64,000 nt of DNA from Dyadobacter sp. SG02 (GTDB taxonomy: Bacteria; Bacteroidota; Bacteroidia; Cytophagales; Spirosomataceae). Each line of letters starts with the position of its first letter. Position 1 is the stretch's first letter. Positions 8,317 through 18,071 of the stretch are shown here, piece after piece. A program made the position numbers and the translations under genes. The notes below the pieces were generated by a model, which saw nothing but the letters and a program-made list of their open reading frames with translations, was not told where the DNA came from and made no database searches. Location: NCBI RefSeq assembly GCF_900109045.1, contig NZ_FNYL01000006.1, positions 1 through 64,000 on the forward strand, written 5' to 3'.

Positions 8317-9504
8317 CTAGAAGAGCAGCCCCAGCAACAACCCCGCCAGAATGATCAGATACGAAGGTACCTTGCCAAACGCCACAACAATCAGCGTCAC
8401 AATGACGGTCACAACCGGTTGAACATTGGTCATCATCGGCTGGAAGAGCGAGATGGCGGCAGCGATGGTGAGGCCGCAGCTGGCCGCATGGATGCCTTCG
8501 AGGGAGGCGCGGATGCCGCGGTAGCGTTTCAGCTGGTCCCAGAAAGGGTAGGCAAAAAAGATGAAGAACGTGCCGGGCAGGAAGATACCGGCCGTTGCTA
8601 CAAATCCGCCGACAATCTGGCCAAACCAGCCGTGGGATTGCAACGATACACTCCCGACAAATGTAGCGATGGAGAACACCGGCCCGGGGACCACCTGCGT
8701 GAGCGCCATGCCCGCGAGGAACTCCTGTTCGGTCAGGTAATGCTTAAACGTAACAAATTCGTTGTAAAGAATAGGGATCAGCACCTGTCCGCCGCCAAAA
8801 ACAAGGCTGCCGTTCCGGTAGAAGTTTTCGAAAAGCCGCACAGGCAACGAATTAGTGACTTTACCGATGATTGCCGCCGTGATCAGTACCGAAATCCAGA
8901 AAATAATGGGCCGCCATTTAATGCGGATCTCGGCCTTCTCCATCTTCTCGTGCTTCTTGAAATTGAGCGAAGCCGCTACACCGCCGCAAACGATGAGCAC
9001 AGGCGTCATGTAAGGCGACGGGTACAGGTAAGCAAGGATGGTCGAGATGACGAGAAACGTCCAACCCTGTGTGTTATGGATGACCTTCCGGGCAATGGAG
9101 GACGCACCATACATGAGGAAGGCGACGGCCATCGGCCCGACAAACCGCGTGAAATCCAGCGAAATAGCATTCCGTTCGAGGTAATGGATGCCGATGGCGG
9201 CCAATGTCATCAATAGCATCGCGGGCAGCGACCATACCAGCAACGTCAGGTAGGCGAGTGGCTGTCCGCCTATTTTCAAGCCTATTGCCGTCACTGTCTG
9301 CGTGGAACTGGGGCCAGGCAATATCGAGCAAAGTGCCTGTAATTCAAGTAATTCTTCTTCTGTTACGTACCTGCGCTTGTGTACGAGCCGCTCGATCATC
9401 ATCATCAGGTGTACCTGCGGTCCTCCGAATGCCGTGAGCGACAGCAGAAGGATGTCCATCAGGTAAATGATGTAACGAAAGCGACGGATGGGTGGGTAAG
9501 ACAA
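8317..9504 (-). CDS. chrA: Chromate transporter, long CHR type
   Basis: A 395-residue inner-membrane protein with two homologous halves, as in bidomain ChrA. Each half starts with the family motif region: SLTAFGGPQVHL near residue 21 and SLVFGGGQVLIPIL near residue 235. Many hydrophobic segments (about ten) are present. It should export chromate, or act in sulfate/chromate exchange. The start at 9504 is a TTG; the first in-frame ATG (9459) would cut into the first conserved segment, so TTG is preferred. It lies 13 bases downstream of the oxygenase gene, suggesting co-transcription, although no functional link is known. Confidence 0.85.
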   Translation of the reverse strand: MSYPPIRRFRYIIYLMDILLLSLTAFGGPQVHLMMMIERLVHKRRYVTEEELLELQALCSILPGPSSTQTVTAIGLKIGGQPLAYLTLLVWSLPAMLLMTLAAIGIHYLERNAISLDFTRFVGPMAVAFLMYGASSIARKVIHNTQGWTFLVISTILAYLYPSPYMTPVLIVCGGVAASLNFKKHEKMEKAEIRIKWRPIIFWISVLITAAIIGKVTNSLPVRLFENFYRNGSLVFGGGQVLIPILYNEFVTFKHYLTEQEFLAGMALTQVVPGPVFSIATFVGSVSLQSHGWFGQIVGGFVATAGIFLPGTFFIFFAYPFWDQLKRYRGIRASLEGIHAASCGLTIAAAISLFQPMMTNVQPVVTVIVTLIVVAFGKVPSYLIILAGLLLGLLF

Positions 9505-9517
9505 GCTGAGGGTACTT

Positions 9518-10474
9518 TTATTTTTTCAAACCGAGCTCCCGCAAACGTTCATCGAGAAACTCCCCGGCAGTCATGTTAATGTACAGCTTCGGATACTCGG
9601 GCGTAACGCAGCTTTCGAGGCTCGTCAGGTCCATGTCGGCGCGCGGGTGCATGAAAAACGGAATGGAATAGCGCGAAGTGCCCATTTTCTCACGCGGCGG
9701 ATTGACAACGCGGTGAATGGTCGATTTGAGTTTGTGGTTCGTCAGCCGGTCGAGCATATCGCCCACATTCACTACGATCTGGTCGGGTAATGCGGTAATG
9801 GCGATCCATTTGCCATCCCGGCGGAGCACTTCGAGGCCCTCGGCGCTGGCGCCCATGAGCAGGGTAATGAGGTTGATATCTCCGTGCGCCGCGGCCCTTA
9901 CGGCCCCTTCCGGTACCAGTTCAGGGTTGGGGATTGGAAAGTAATGCAATGCGCGAAGCAGGCTGTCGCCGTTTTTGACCTTATCTTCGAAATAATCCTC
10001 GGGAAGGTCGAGGTAAATGGCAATGGCGCGCAGCAGCGTTTTGCCGGTATTTTCGAAGGTATGGTAAACTTCCAGGGTATGTTTTTTGAAATCCGGAAAT
10101 TCGTCGGGAAAAATATTGGAGGGCATCTGGCCGATAGGCTCGGGCTGGCCTACGTGGTAAAATTCTTTCAAATCGGCGACTTTGAAACCTTTTGCCGTTT
10201 CTTTGCCTTTGCCGATATAGCCGCGCTGGCCGAACAATTCAGGGAACTCGTACTTTTTCTTGGTCTCGTCAGGCTGCGAAAAGAATTCCTTTACACTTGC
10301 GTAAAGATCGTTGCGCAACGCATCGCTTAGCCCGTGATTCTTAATGGCTACAAAACCGATGTTGGTAAATGCGGCGCCCAGGTCTTTCACAAACTGCTGC
10401 TTGCGCTGGGCGTCTCCCGATGTAAAATCGGCCAAATCGAGCGACGGGACTTCATTTAATAGTGCTGGTTCCAT
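9518..10474 (-). CDS. 2-oxoglutarate/Fe(II) oxygenase, isopenicillin N synthase-like
   Basis: A 318-residue soluble enzyme of the DIOX_N plus 2OG-FeII_Oxy type. The N-terminal domain has VPSLDLADF and GFVAIKNHG; the iron-binding His and Asp are in AAHGDINLITLL, the distal His in KSTIHRVVNP, and the 2-oxoglutarate Arg in RYSIPFF. The open frame extends to 10699, but homology begins only at MEPALLNEVPSLD, so ATG at 10472-10474 is the start. Substrate unknown; relatives include plant-like and fungal-type hydroxylases. It is divergent from the sigma-factor gene and precedes chrA. Confidence 0.88.
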   Translation of the reverse strand: MEPALLNEVPSLDLADFTSGDAQRKQQFVKDLGAAFTNIGFVAIKNHGLSDALRNDLYASVKEFFSQPDETKKKYEFPELFGQRGYIGKGKETAKGFKVADLKEFYHVGQPEPIGQMPSNIFPDEFPDFKKHTLEVYHTFENTGKTLLRAIAIYLDLPEDYFEDKVKNGDSLLRALHYFPIPNPELVPEGAVRAAAHGDINLITLLMGASAEGLEVLRRDGKWIAITALPDQIVVNVGDMLDRLTNHKLKSTIHRVVNPPREKMGTSRYSIPFFMHPRADMDLTSLESCVTPEYPKLYINMTAGEFLDERLRELGLKK

Positions 10475-10620
10475 GTTGATTGCTTTTTTGATGCAAAGTA
10501 AAAAGTATCTGCGCACTTGGCAAGCATACCGGCCGCTCCAAATATACCGGTATAAAAATAGGGAGAAGAAACAGGAGATATTTGATAACTTTAATGGATA
10601 CTCATTAAATTTAATGCCCC

Positions 10621-10656
10621 TTTGGAAAACCGTTTGGAGAAACGTTTTGGGGAAAC
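10621..10656. repeat. Three tandem 10-13-bp repeats upstream of the sigma-factor gene
   Basis: TTTGGAAAAC (10621-10630), GTTTGGAGAAAC (10632-10643) and GTTTTGGGGAAAC (10644-10656) follow one another, each of the form TTTgGgrAAAC. They end 19 bases before the likely ATG (10676) of the ECF sigma gene, so they lie in its leader or promoter. They may be a binding site or simply slippage products. Confidence 0.5.
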
Positions 10657-10675
10657 ATGCATTGAACTCTGCGTT

Positions 10676-11263
10676 ATGACACATTCCGATCCGGATCATG
10701 ATACCTGGCTACGCTTCATTTCCGGCGATCCCGATGCGTTTAGCAAGCTCTATGATCAGTACGCCGACGTGCTGTACGCATTCGGTATGCGGTATAGCAC
10801 CGACCGCGACCTGGTAAAGGATTGCATTCACGACCTGTTCATCGATTTGCATGGTTACCGGAAAAACCTGGCCCAGGACGCTAATGTGAAGTTTTACCTG
10901 CTCAAATCCCTCCGCCGGAAGTTGCACCTGGCGCACCGGAAATCCTCGATGCTGCGTTTCGACCGCTGGGATACCGAAGACTCGCTGGCCATCAGCGCAT
11001 TCACTTTTAGCATCGAACAGGAACTGATCATGGACGAAAAGGAGCGCGAAATCCTGCAACACCTTGCCGCCGAAATTAACCGGCTTCCCGACCGCCAGCG
11101 CGAGATACTTTACCTGCGTTTCCACCAGGATCTCGACTACGACGAAATTGCTGCGATCATGCAGATTTCCGTGCCTACCTGCCGCACATTCGTGTACCGC
11201 GCCCTGAAGGAGCTGCGCGGCAAGCTAGAATTTGGTGCTATCTTCCTGATAATGTGTTGTTAA
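10676..11263 (+). CDS. ECF sigma factor (FecI-like, Bacteroidota type)
   Basis: A 195-residue sigma-70 factor with region 2 (DPDAFSKLYDQYADVLYAFG through VKDCIHDLFIDL) and region 4 (INRLPDRQREILYLRFHQDLDYDEIAAIMQISVPTCRTFVYRALKEL). It should direct RNA polymerase to the uptake genes that follow. The frame opens at a TTG at 10622, but ATG 10676 fits the usual N-terminus better. It is followed by a FecR anti-sigma gene and SusC/SusD, the standard cell-surface signalling order. The C-terminal tail FGAIFLIMCC is unusually hydrophobic. Confidence 0.9.
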   Translation: MTHSDPDHDTWLRFISGDPDAFSKLYDQYADVLYAFGMRYSTDRDLVKDCIHDLFIDLHGYRKNLAQDANVKFYLLKSLRRKLHLAHRKSSMLRFDRWDTEDSLAISAFTFSIEQELIMDEKEREILQHLAAEINRLPDRQREILYLRFHQDLDYDEIAAIMQISVPTCRTFVYRALKELRGKLEFGAIFLIMCC

Positions 11264-11354
11264 GAAAATATTTTCTATTTTTTGTTAAAATAAATCCTTT
11301 TAGAAGTCTATATCTGCAACCGGTTGCGCTCTTGTAGTTTAAACAAGCGCTTTC

Positions 11355-12494
11355 ATGAAAAGAAAAAGCAACAAACAGGAGCCGATACAGGAACCGGAAC
11401 ATCTGACCGAAGCGGAAAGATTGGCCGGCGAACGGGCGAAGCTGCTGTTTAAAACCCTCCGTAACGAAACCTTTTCTTCCAATGAAAAGGGTGCACTCTG
11501 GAACCAGGTGGAAGAAACCATCTCGCAGAGAAAACAAAGATCATTCAATACCTTCTGGATCGCTGCGGCGGCTTCGGTGACGTTGCTGTTGCTGGCGGGT
11601 GTCGGTTACCTCGTTTTCTACGAAGATTCCGCGCGGGTAATGCAGGATGTGGCCGCGAAAGCAAGGGAAATACCGGAAGAAACCCGGCTTATTCTCGCCG
11701 ATGAACGCGCAGTGAGCTTGCGGAAAGACCATTCAAGCGTCGTTTACAAAGAAAACGGTGCGCTCATTCAGGTTGACTCTTCATCGACAATAGGCCAGCA
11801 AGTGGCCGGGGATCAGCAGTTTAATACATTGATCGTGCCCTACGGCAAGCGGTCGGTGCTGACGCTTTCCGACGGGACGCGTATCTGGCTGAACTCCGGC
11901 TCCAAGCTGGTATATCCGTCGCATTTTGACAAAGGCCAGCGCGAGGTATATCTCGAAGGTCAGGCCTATTTCTCGGTCACCCATGCCGAAAATGCGCCTT
12001 TTTATGTCCATACCAAAGATATGGAAGTAAAAGTGCTGGGTACTGAATTCGATGTAAGTGCCTACGACGACGACAATTATACGGCTACCGTGCTCACAAA
12101 AGGCAGTGTTGAGCTCACCACGCAGCGGCAGGCGCTTTTCGGTTCGAAGAAAACGAAGATTGTGCCGGGGACGCGGGCGGTTTTCGACCAGGAGCGGGCG
12201 GCATTGCAGACGCAACAGGTGGATGTACAGGAATATGTTTCGTGGAAAGACGGCTCCCTGGTACTGAATGTAGCGCCGTTGAGCGAAATCCTGAGAAAAG
12301 TAATGAGGTATTACAGAGTAGATATAGAACTAAAACAACCGAAACTCGCGGGCGTCAAATTCAGGGGATCACTCATTCTGCAAGAGGACGTCCGCGACGT
12401 ATTGAAAATGCTCGCGCTGACAACCGGGCTCAATTACAAACAACAACCTAACGAAAGGAGGTACGTATTGGAGGAAAGCACTATCAAGCCATAA
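11355..12494 (+). CDS. FecR-family anti-sigma factor
   Basis: A 379-residue inner-membrane protein. Residues 1-60 are cytoplasmic and should hold the sigma factor; a single membrane segment follows at about 63-86 (FWIAAAASVTLLLLAGVGYL). The periplasmic part has the FecR domain from about 155 (VPYGKRSVLTLSDGTRIWLN) to 250 (TVLTKGSVEL) and a C-terminal DUF4974 domain from about 300, which probably contacts the STN domain of the SusC protein. It lies 91 bases after the sigma gene and 96 bases before susC. Confidence 0.9.
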   Translation: MKRKSNKQEPIQEPEHLTEAERLAGERAKLLFKTLRNETFSSNEKGALWNQVEETISQRKQRSFNTFWIAAAASVTLLLLAGVGYLVFYEDSARVMQDVAAKAREIPEETRLILADERAVSLRKDHSSVVYKENGALIQVDSSSTIGQQVAGDQQFNTLIVPYGKRSVLTLSDGTRIWLNSGSKLVYPSHFDKGQREVYLEGQAYFSVTHAENAPFYVHTKDMEVKVLGTEFDVSAYDDDNYTATVLTKGSVELTTQRQALFGSKKTKIVPGTRAVFDQERAALQTQQVDVQEYVSWKDGSLVLNVAPLSEILRKVMRYYRVDIELKQPKLAGVKFRGSLILQEDVRDVLKMLALTTGLNYKQQPNERRYVLEESTIKP

Positions 12495-12499
12495 AAAAC

Positions 12500-12550
12500 G
12501 GGAAACGCGGCAACGTTTCCCGAATCTTCACACTTGCCGGCAAGCAAGTG
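12500..12550 (+). other. Two consecutive hairpins between fecR-like and susC-like genes
   Basis: GGGAAACG (12500-12507) pairs with CGTTTCCC (12514-12521), and CACTTGC (12531-12537) pairs with GCAAGTG (12544-12550). Neither is followed by a T tract. They may process or protect the mRNA, partly end transcription, or separate the regulatory pair from the much more strongly expressed SusC/SusD genes. Confidence 0.5.
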
Positions 12551-12590
12551 ATCCTTAAACCATTGTATTAACAAAAGTCAAATCAAATTT

Positions 12591-15500
12591 ATGAAAAAAT
12601 TTGACCAGAAAGGGTATTGCCCTTTGGGAAAATTGCACCCATCAAAACTGCTGAGAATCATGAAACTGACAGTCGTACTGTTATGGGTCGGGATGATGAG
12701 CGTGCATGCAACGGGGTATTCTCAGAAAAGCAGGATGGACGTCAAAATCCGGAACGGAAATCTGGCTACGCTGTTCAGGCAGATTCAGGAACAAACCAGT
12801 TACCGCATATTTTACAGAGATGACCTTTTTTCGGGAAAGCAGGAAGTTAATATTAATCTTAACCTGAAAAATGAAACTGTGCCGGCTATCCTGAACGCCG
12901 CACTCAAAGGAACAGACCTGACGTATAAGGTAATAGGTAAGCAAATCGCGATCTATAAAAAGGAAGAGAATAACGGGGCCGGCCCCGTGCCGGGCATTAA
13001 TGTGCCGGCATTGCCCGAAACGATTATCCGGGAAATTACCGGTACCGTCGCCGATGCGAAAGGTAACCCGTTGCCGGGCGCGACGGTGGTCGTGAAAGGT
13101 ACCGACAAGGGAACTTCGGCCGATGCCAGCGGGAAATTTACCGTGGAAGCCGAGGCGGGCGACGTGCTGGTGGTTTCTTTCATTGGTTATCTCAAAAAGG
13201 AACAAACAGTAGGCGCTCAAACGACGCTAAGCATTCAGCTGGAAGAGGATTTGAATGGATTGGAAGAAATCGTGATCATAGGCTACGGTTCGCAGCGTAA
13301 AGCGACCATTACCGGCTCAATCGCGACCATTACCACCGAAGATTTGAAACAAAGCCCGACGGCCAGCATTACCAATGCATTGGCGGGAAGGTTGCCGGGG
13401 TTATTTGCGAACCAGTTCAGCGGTGGCGAGCCTGGTGTGGACCGGAGCGATATTTTCATCCGCGGTACGGCCACTTACGGAAACAAAGCGCCAATCGTGA
13501 TCATCGACGGCCTCGAACGGAGCATGGATTACCTGGCGCCTTCGGAGATTGAAACATTTACGATTTTGAAAGATGCCTCGGCCACAGCGCCTTACGGTGT
13601 GCGCGGTGCGAATGGCGTAATACTGATCACCACCCGCCGTGGGAAGGTGCAGGATAAGGCGACCGTGAATTTCAAAGCGTCGGTAGGGGTTAATCAACCC
13701 GTGAAATTTCCGACTTACCTCGGTTCGGCGGATTATGCGATGCTTTATAACGAGGCAAGAAAAAACGACAACCCGGATGCCGATCCGACGACGTTGAACC
13801 TGTTCTCGGAGCAGGCCATTGCCGATTTCCGCAGGGCGAAAGGCGATAACTCCGACGGGCTGGGTTACAATTGGAATTATTTCGATTATGCATTCAAGCC
13901 GGGTGTGCAGCATGATTACAGTTTATCTATTAGCGGTGGATCGTTGAGGGCCAGGTATTTCGTCCTGGCCAACTACTTCCAGCAAGATGGTAACTACCGC
14001 CATACCGATCTGGCGGCGAATAGCACGCAGGCCGTTTTCAAGCGTTACAATTTCCGCTCGAACATCGATATCGACATTACGGACAATTTCTACGCCAAAC
14101 TGGATCTCGGGGCACGCATTACCGACCGCAATGCGCCAGGTACCTCTGCCGCACGCATTGTGGAGCTGGCCAACACCCAGCCCTCGTACCTGCCGATCAC
14201 CGTGGAACCGAACGATGATCCCGCGAACAAGGTTTTCCTGGCCAACAACCCGCTGGGAATGCTGTATGGCGACCAGATTTACCGCTTCAACATCCTGGGA
14301 GAGCTTAGCCGCACGGGGTTTCTGAATGAGAAAAATACCTATCTGAACGGTTCATTCTCGCTGGGGCACAAGCTGAATTTTATCACCAAAGGGCTTTCCA
14401 TTGAAGGAATGTTCTCTTACGACGCCAACGACGGCGGCTGGATCGATCGCAAGGTGGGCACCTATTCGGAAGGTTACCGCGAATATCCGGGCTATGCGAC
14501 ATTCGTGCCTACAGCCGGAAGCGATGTTTATCGCACGCCGGGACATTACACGGGCGCATACAAGTCGGGGAACAAGTACAATGTCGACCAGACGATCGGG
14601 AACGGTTATGAGAATAAAGACAATGAAAGCCGGGCCTATTTCCAGGCGAAACTCGACTATATGCGCAACTTCGGGCTGCATGATGTGACGGGAATGGTGC
14701 TTTTCAACCGGTCGAAACGGGTGATCAACAATCAGGTGCCGTTCAGTTACCAGGGCGTTACCGCGCGGGCGACGTACGGGTACGACGACCGCTATTTGCT
14801 CGAAGTGAATGCGGCCTATAACGGATCGGAGAACTTCGCGAAGGGCAAGCGTTACGGGTTCTTCCCGTCGGTAGCAGCCGGTTGGGTGCTTACCAAAGAG
14901 CGCTTCATGACCAACACGCAAACCTGGCTCAATAACCTGAAAATCCGCGGTTCGTTCGGGTTGGTGGGTAGCGACAAAATTCCTGACGACAAGCGCTTCA
15001 TTTACCTGCAATATTTCGGGCGGCGCGACGGTGATTACAACTTCGGTACTGATAACTTCGGCTCCGGTGCGGGCGGGTTCTTATCGGAAGGCGACCTTGC
15101 CAATCCGAATCTGACCTGGGAAAAGGCGCGCAAAACCAATATCGGTATCGACGCCACATTCCTGAAACACCTCACATTGACGCTGGACCTCTTCCGCGAG
15201 CACCGCTACGACATTATCACCAATATGGGCGGCGGTAACAAGCTGGGTTTCCCGGACATTGTTGGTAAAGATGCGCCGTTCCTGAACTCGGGGATCGTGA
15301 ACAACAAAGGTTTTGATTTCGAGGTCGGCTGGACGGGCAGCATTGGCAAAAACTTCACCTATTTCGTTCGTCCGAATATGACTTTTGCCCGCAACAAGAT
15401 CATTTTCATGAACGAAATACCCTATGCGTCGCCAGGCCGCGCCAACACCGGCAAACGCATCGACGAGCATTTCGACTACATTTTCGATCGTTTCGTCGCG

Positions 15501-16157
15501 AATCAGGAAGAAGCCAATCAGCTGAATGCGATGAACAACGGCAGCGGGTTTCAGTCGTTCGGTACGCTTCGCCCGGGAGATGTGATTTACAAGGATTTGA
15601 ATAATGACGGCAAGATCGACGACCTCGGCGACCGTACCGCCGTAGGTAACCCGCGTAACCCGGAGCTGATGTTCGGTCTGCCGGTTGGTGGCCGCTTCAA
15701 AAATTTCGATTTCAGTGCATTGTTCCAGGGAGCTTCGCGAGCATCGGTGCAGCTTTCCGGCGCGGCTGTGTACGATTTCCCGCTTTTCAACCAGGATAAA
15801 TATGGCAAGGTGAAACCGATGCACCTCAATCGGTGGACGCCCGAGACCGCTGCGACCGCCACTTATCCGGCCTTGCATTTCGGAGACCACAGCAACAACA
15901 AGAATGGCAACAGCAGCTTGTTTCTGTATAATTCGAAATACATCCGTTTGAAAACCGTCGAGGTGGGCTATAACCTGCCCAAAACGGCGATTAAAAAGAT
16001 CGGTATCGACAATTTCCGCATTTACGTGCAGGGGATGAACCTGCTGACCTGGGACGGACTCAAAGACGTGGATATGGACCCCGAGACCCGCGAGGGCTCA
16101 GGCGACTGGTACCCGATCCAGAAGGTGGTGAATTTTGGTGTCGACATTTCATTCTGA
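12591..16157 (+). CDS. SusC/RagA-type TonB-linked outer-membrane transporter with STN signalling domain
   Basis: An 1188-residue outer-membrane transporter. After a long N-terminal signal region (to about residue 45) comes a secretin/TonB short N-terminal (STN) domain at about 55-125 (FRQIQEQTSYRIFYRDDLF), a carboxypeptidase-D-like domain at about 148-212 (GTVADAKGNPLPGATVVVKG), the plug with ITNALAGRLPGL and NGVILITTRRGK (about 340), and a barrel ending FGVDISF. STN-containing SusC proteins signal to a FecR protein, and one is encoded directly upstream. The partner SusD lipoprotein starts 15 bases later. The nutrient is unknown: no glycoside hydrolase is linked. Confidence 0.93.
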   Translation: MKKFDQKGYCPLGKLHPSKLLRIMKLTVVLLWVGMMSVHATGYSQKSRMDVKIRNGNLATLFRQIQEQTSYRIFYRDDLFSGKQEVNINLNLKNETVPAILNAALKGTDLTYKVIGKQIAIYKKEENNGAGPVPGINVPALPETIIREITGTVADAKGNPLPGATVVVKGTDKGTSADASGKFTVEAEAGDVLVVSFIGYLKKEQTVGAQTTLSIQLEEDLNGLEEIVIIGYGSQRKATITGSIATITTEDLKQSPTASITNALAGRLPGLFANQFSGGEPGVDRSDIFIRGTATYGNKAPIVIIDGLERSMDYLAPSEIETFTILKDASATAPYGVRGANGVILITTRRGKVQDKATVNFKASVGVNQPVKFPTYLGSADYAMLYNEARKNDNPDADPTTLNLFSEQAIADFRRAKGDNSDGLGYNWNYFDYAFKPGVQHDYSLSISGGSLRARYFVLANYFQQDGNYRHTDLAANSTQAVFKRYNFRSNIDIDITDNFYAKLDLGARITDRNAPGTSAARIVELANTQPSYLPITVEPNDDPANKVFLANNPLGMLYGDQIYRFNILGELSRTGFLNEKNTYLNGSFSLGHKLNFITKGLSIEGMFSYDANDGGWIDRKVGTYSEGYREYPGYATFVPTAGSDVYRTPGHYTGAYKSGNKYNVDQTIGNGYENKDNESRAYFQAKLDYMRNFGLHDVTGMVLFNRSKRVINNQVPFSYQGVTARATYGYDDRYLLEVNAAYNGSENFAKGKRYGFFPSVAAGWVLTKERFMTNTQTWLNNLKIRGSFGLVGSDKIPDDKRFIYLQYFGRRDGDYNFGTDNFGSGAGGFLSEGDLANPNLTWEKARKTNIGIDATFLKHLTLTLDLFREHRYDIITNMGGGNKLGFPDIVGKDAPFLNSGIVNNKGFDFEVGWTGSIGKNFTYFVRPNMTFARNKIIFMNEIPYASPGRANTGKRIDEHFDYIFDRFVANQEEANQLNAMNNGSGFQSFGTLRPGDVIYKDLNNDGKIDDLGDRTAVGNPRNPELMFGLPVGGRFKNFDFSALFQGASRASVQLSGAAVYDFPLFNQDKYGKVKPMHLNRWTPETAATATYPALHFGDHSNNKNGNSSLFLYNSKYIRLKTVEVGYNLPKTAIKKIGIDNFRIYVQGMNLLTWDGLKDVDMDPETREGSGDWYPIQKVVNFGVDISF

Positions 16158-16172
16158 TTTAACCTGACTTTT

Positions 16173-18068
16173 ATGAATACCAGAAAAATATTTACGAGCA
16201 TAGCATTCGGTCTTGTAGTACTGTCGGGCTGCCAGCAGGATTTCCTCGACCGCAAACCCGACGATCAGGTAGACGCCGAGCAGGTTTTTACCCGATACAA
16301 CAAAATGAACCAGCTGATCACCGATTTGTACGATAATGCAAAGGGCTCCAACAGTCCGCTGGTTTTTTTCTCACACTTCTCCTCGGCACCCGTAACGGAC
16401 GAGGCAGAAGGCTCGACAGCCGAAGGTAGCCTGACCAATAAATTCAATACCGGCGACTGGAACCCCAACGCCATGCCGGACCGCAGCAGCCGCGGGCAAT
16501 ACTGGTGGGATTTATATTCCCGCATCCGCAAGGCCAATGTGATCCTCGAAGGTGTGAGAAAATACAATACGCCGGATAACCCGCTGCAAGCCGGCGACCT
16601 CGAAAAGCGCCTCGGCGAAACCTATTTCATGCGCGCCTACTTCCATTACCTGGCCGCGCGTATGTACGGGGAGGTGGTTTACATTACCAATACCATCCAG
16701 CCAACCGGCGCGATGGATTTCAAGCAGGAATCTTTCCACGCCATTGCGGAAAAGATCAAGCAGGATTGCGACTCGGCATTTGCGCGGGTGCCCGGCAGTT
16801 GGGGCGGGGCCGATTTCGGGCGTGTGGATAAAGGGGCTTGTCTGGGCCTGAAAGCGATGATTTCCTGGATGGCCGCTACGCCAATGTGGAACGGCGGGCA
16901 GTTCCCGAATGACACGCGCCAGTTTGCCGGAGAATATGCTTATAATGTAGATCGCTGGGTGAAAGCGAAGGAAGCCGCCAAGGCGGTGATTGATTATAAA
17001 GTAGATGGCCGCCAGCGTTACAGCCTCTACCAGGGCCACGACGCGGCCGATTTTCGGGACGATGCGGGCGTAGACAACAATAATTCCAAAGTGCCTGCGC
17101 GGCTATGGGATTTGTACCACGATATGCAGGCATTCCAGAACGAAGCGGTTTTCTTCGTCACCCGTGACAAGGACAACAACTGGCAGGGCGACATTTACCC
17201 ACCAAGCTGGGGCGGAAGCTCCCGCCAGATGCCGGTTCAGGAGCAAGTGGATGAATATGAGTACATTGCGCCGAACGGATTTGGTTACCCGGTTTACGGT
17301 ACCCGCGCCAAAACCGATGGTTACGACGACGGTAATCCGTACGAAAGCGTGAAAAGAGACCCGCGGTTCTACCGCGACATCGTATATCACGGGTCTACAT
17401 TCAAAGGAAAGGTGATTAACACGGCCACAGGAGCGGACAAAATCGGGGCTTCCAACTCTTCGACAACCGGTTATTTTCTCCGCAAAATCCTCCGTGAATC
17501 GTGGAACCGCGACAAGAGTTTCGCCATCAGCGGCCCGCCGATCTGGCGCTTGCCGGAGTTTATTTACATTTATGCCGAAGCGGTAAATGAGTCAGCCGGG
17601 CCGAATGCCGAGATTTACCAAATGCTGAATGACGTAAGAAAGCGCTCGTTCATGGCGCCTATCCCGACGGAAGCGCAGAGCAACAAGGCATTGATGGACG
17701 AATACATCAAACGCGAAAGAAGGGTGGAGCTGTTCTATGAAAACAACCGCATCTGGACCTCACGCCTATACCTTGAAGCCAGCTCAGCCAAAGAACTCGC
17801 CCGCGAGCAGGCCTGGCAAAGCGCAGGCGCAACGAACGAGCAGCGCGCACAAGCCTACTGGCCGTATCCGAAAACGCAGCGGATGATCAATGGTATGAAG
17901 CCGGTGGAAGACGCGAATGGCAAGATCGTCGTAGAAGGGAAGAAATACCGTATGCAGCGCTATTTCGTAGAAAGCCGTGTATTCGTTACGCCAAGGCATT
18001 ACCTGTTTCCAATCATGCAGGATGAGTTGCAAAGAACCCCGACTTTGAAGCAGAATCCGGGATGGTAA
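16173..18068 (+). CDS. SusD/RagB-family nutrient-binding lipoprotein
   Basis: A 631-residue surface lipoprotein. The signal ends in a lipobox, VVLSGCQQDFLD, with the lipidated Cys near residue 20 and the typical FLDRKP after it. Family helices are visible, such as RIRKANVILEGV, LGETYFMRAYFHYLAARMYGEVVYIT and LPEFIYIYAEAVNES with the C-terminal RRVELFYENNR and a final LKQNPGW. It forms the lid over the SusC channel and binds the substrate. It is translated with susC (15-base gap). A large set of inverted repeats follows its stop. Confidence 0.92.
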   Translation: MNTRKIFTSIAFGLVVLSGCQQDFLDRKPDDQVDAEQVFTRYNKMNQLITDLYDNAKGSNSPLVFFSHFSSAPVTDEAEGSTAEGSLTNKFNTGDWNPNAMPDRSSRGQYWWDLYSRIRKANVILEGVRKYNTPDNPLQAGDLEKRLGETYFMRAYFHYLAARMYGEVVYITNTIQPTGAMDFKQESFHAIAEKIKQDCDSAFARVPGSWGGADFGRVDKGACLGLKAMISWMAATPMWNGGQFPNDTRQFAGEYAYNVDRWVKAKEAAKAVIDYKVDGRQRYSLYQGHDAADFRDDAGVDNNNSKVPARLWDLYHDMQAFQNEAVFFVTRDKDNNWQGDIYPPSWGGSSRQMPVQEQVDEYEYIAPNGFGYPVYGTRAKTDGYDDGNPYESVKRDPRFYRDIVYHGSTFKGKVINTATGADKIGASNSSTTGYFLRKILRESWNRDKSFAISGPPIWRLPEFIYIYAEAVNESAGPNAEIYQMLNDVRKRSFMAPIPTEAQSNKALMDEYIKRERRVELFYENNRIWTSRLYLEASSAKELAREQAWQSAGATNEQRAQAYWPYPKTQRMINGMKPVEDANGKIVVEGKKYRMQRYFVESRVFVTPRHYLFPIMQDELQRTPTLKQNPGW

Positions 18069-18071
18069 GAA

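Noticed and set aside
8419-9216. 265-codon open frame on the plus strand
   Set aside because: Antisense to the chromate transporter; the highly charged product is typical of the complement of membrane-protein codons.
10475-10699. N-terminal extension of the oxygenase frame
   Set aside because: The extra 75 residues show no homology and overlap the promoter and repeats of the divergent sigma gene.
10676-18068. Full polysaccharide utilisation locus
   Set aside because: Sigma, FecR, SusC and SusD are present, but no glycoside hydrolase, lyase or sulfatase is linked; only a convergent isomerase-like gene follows.
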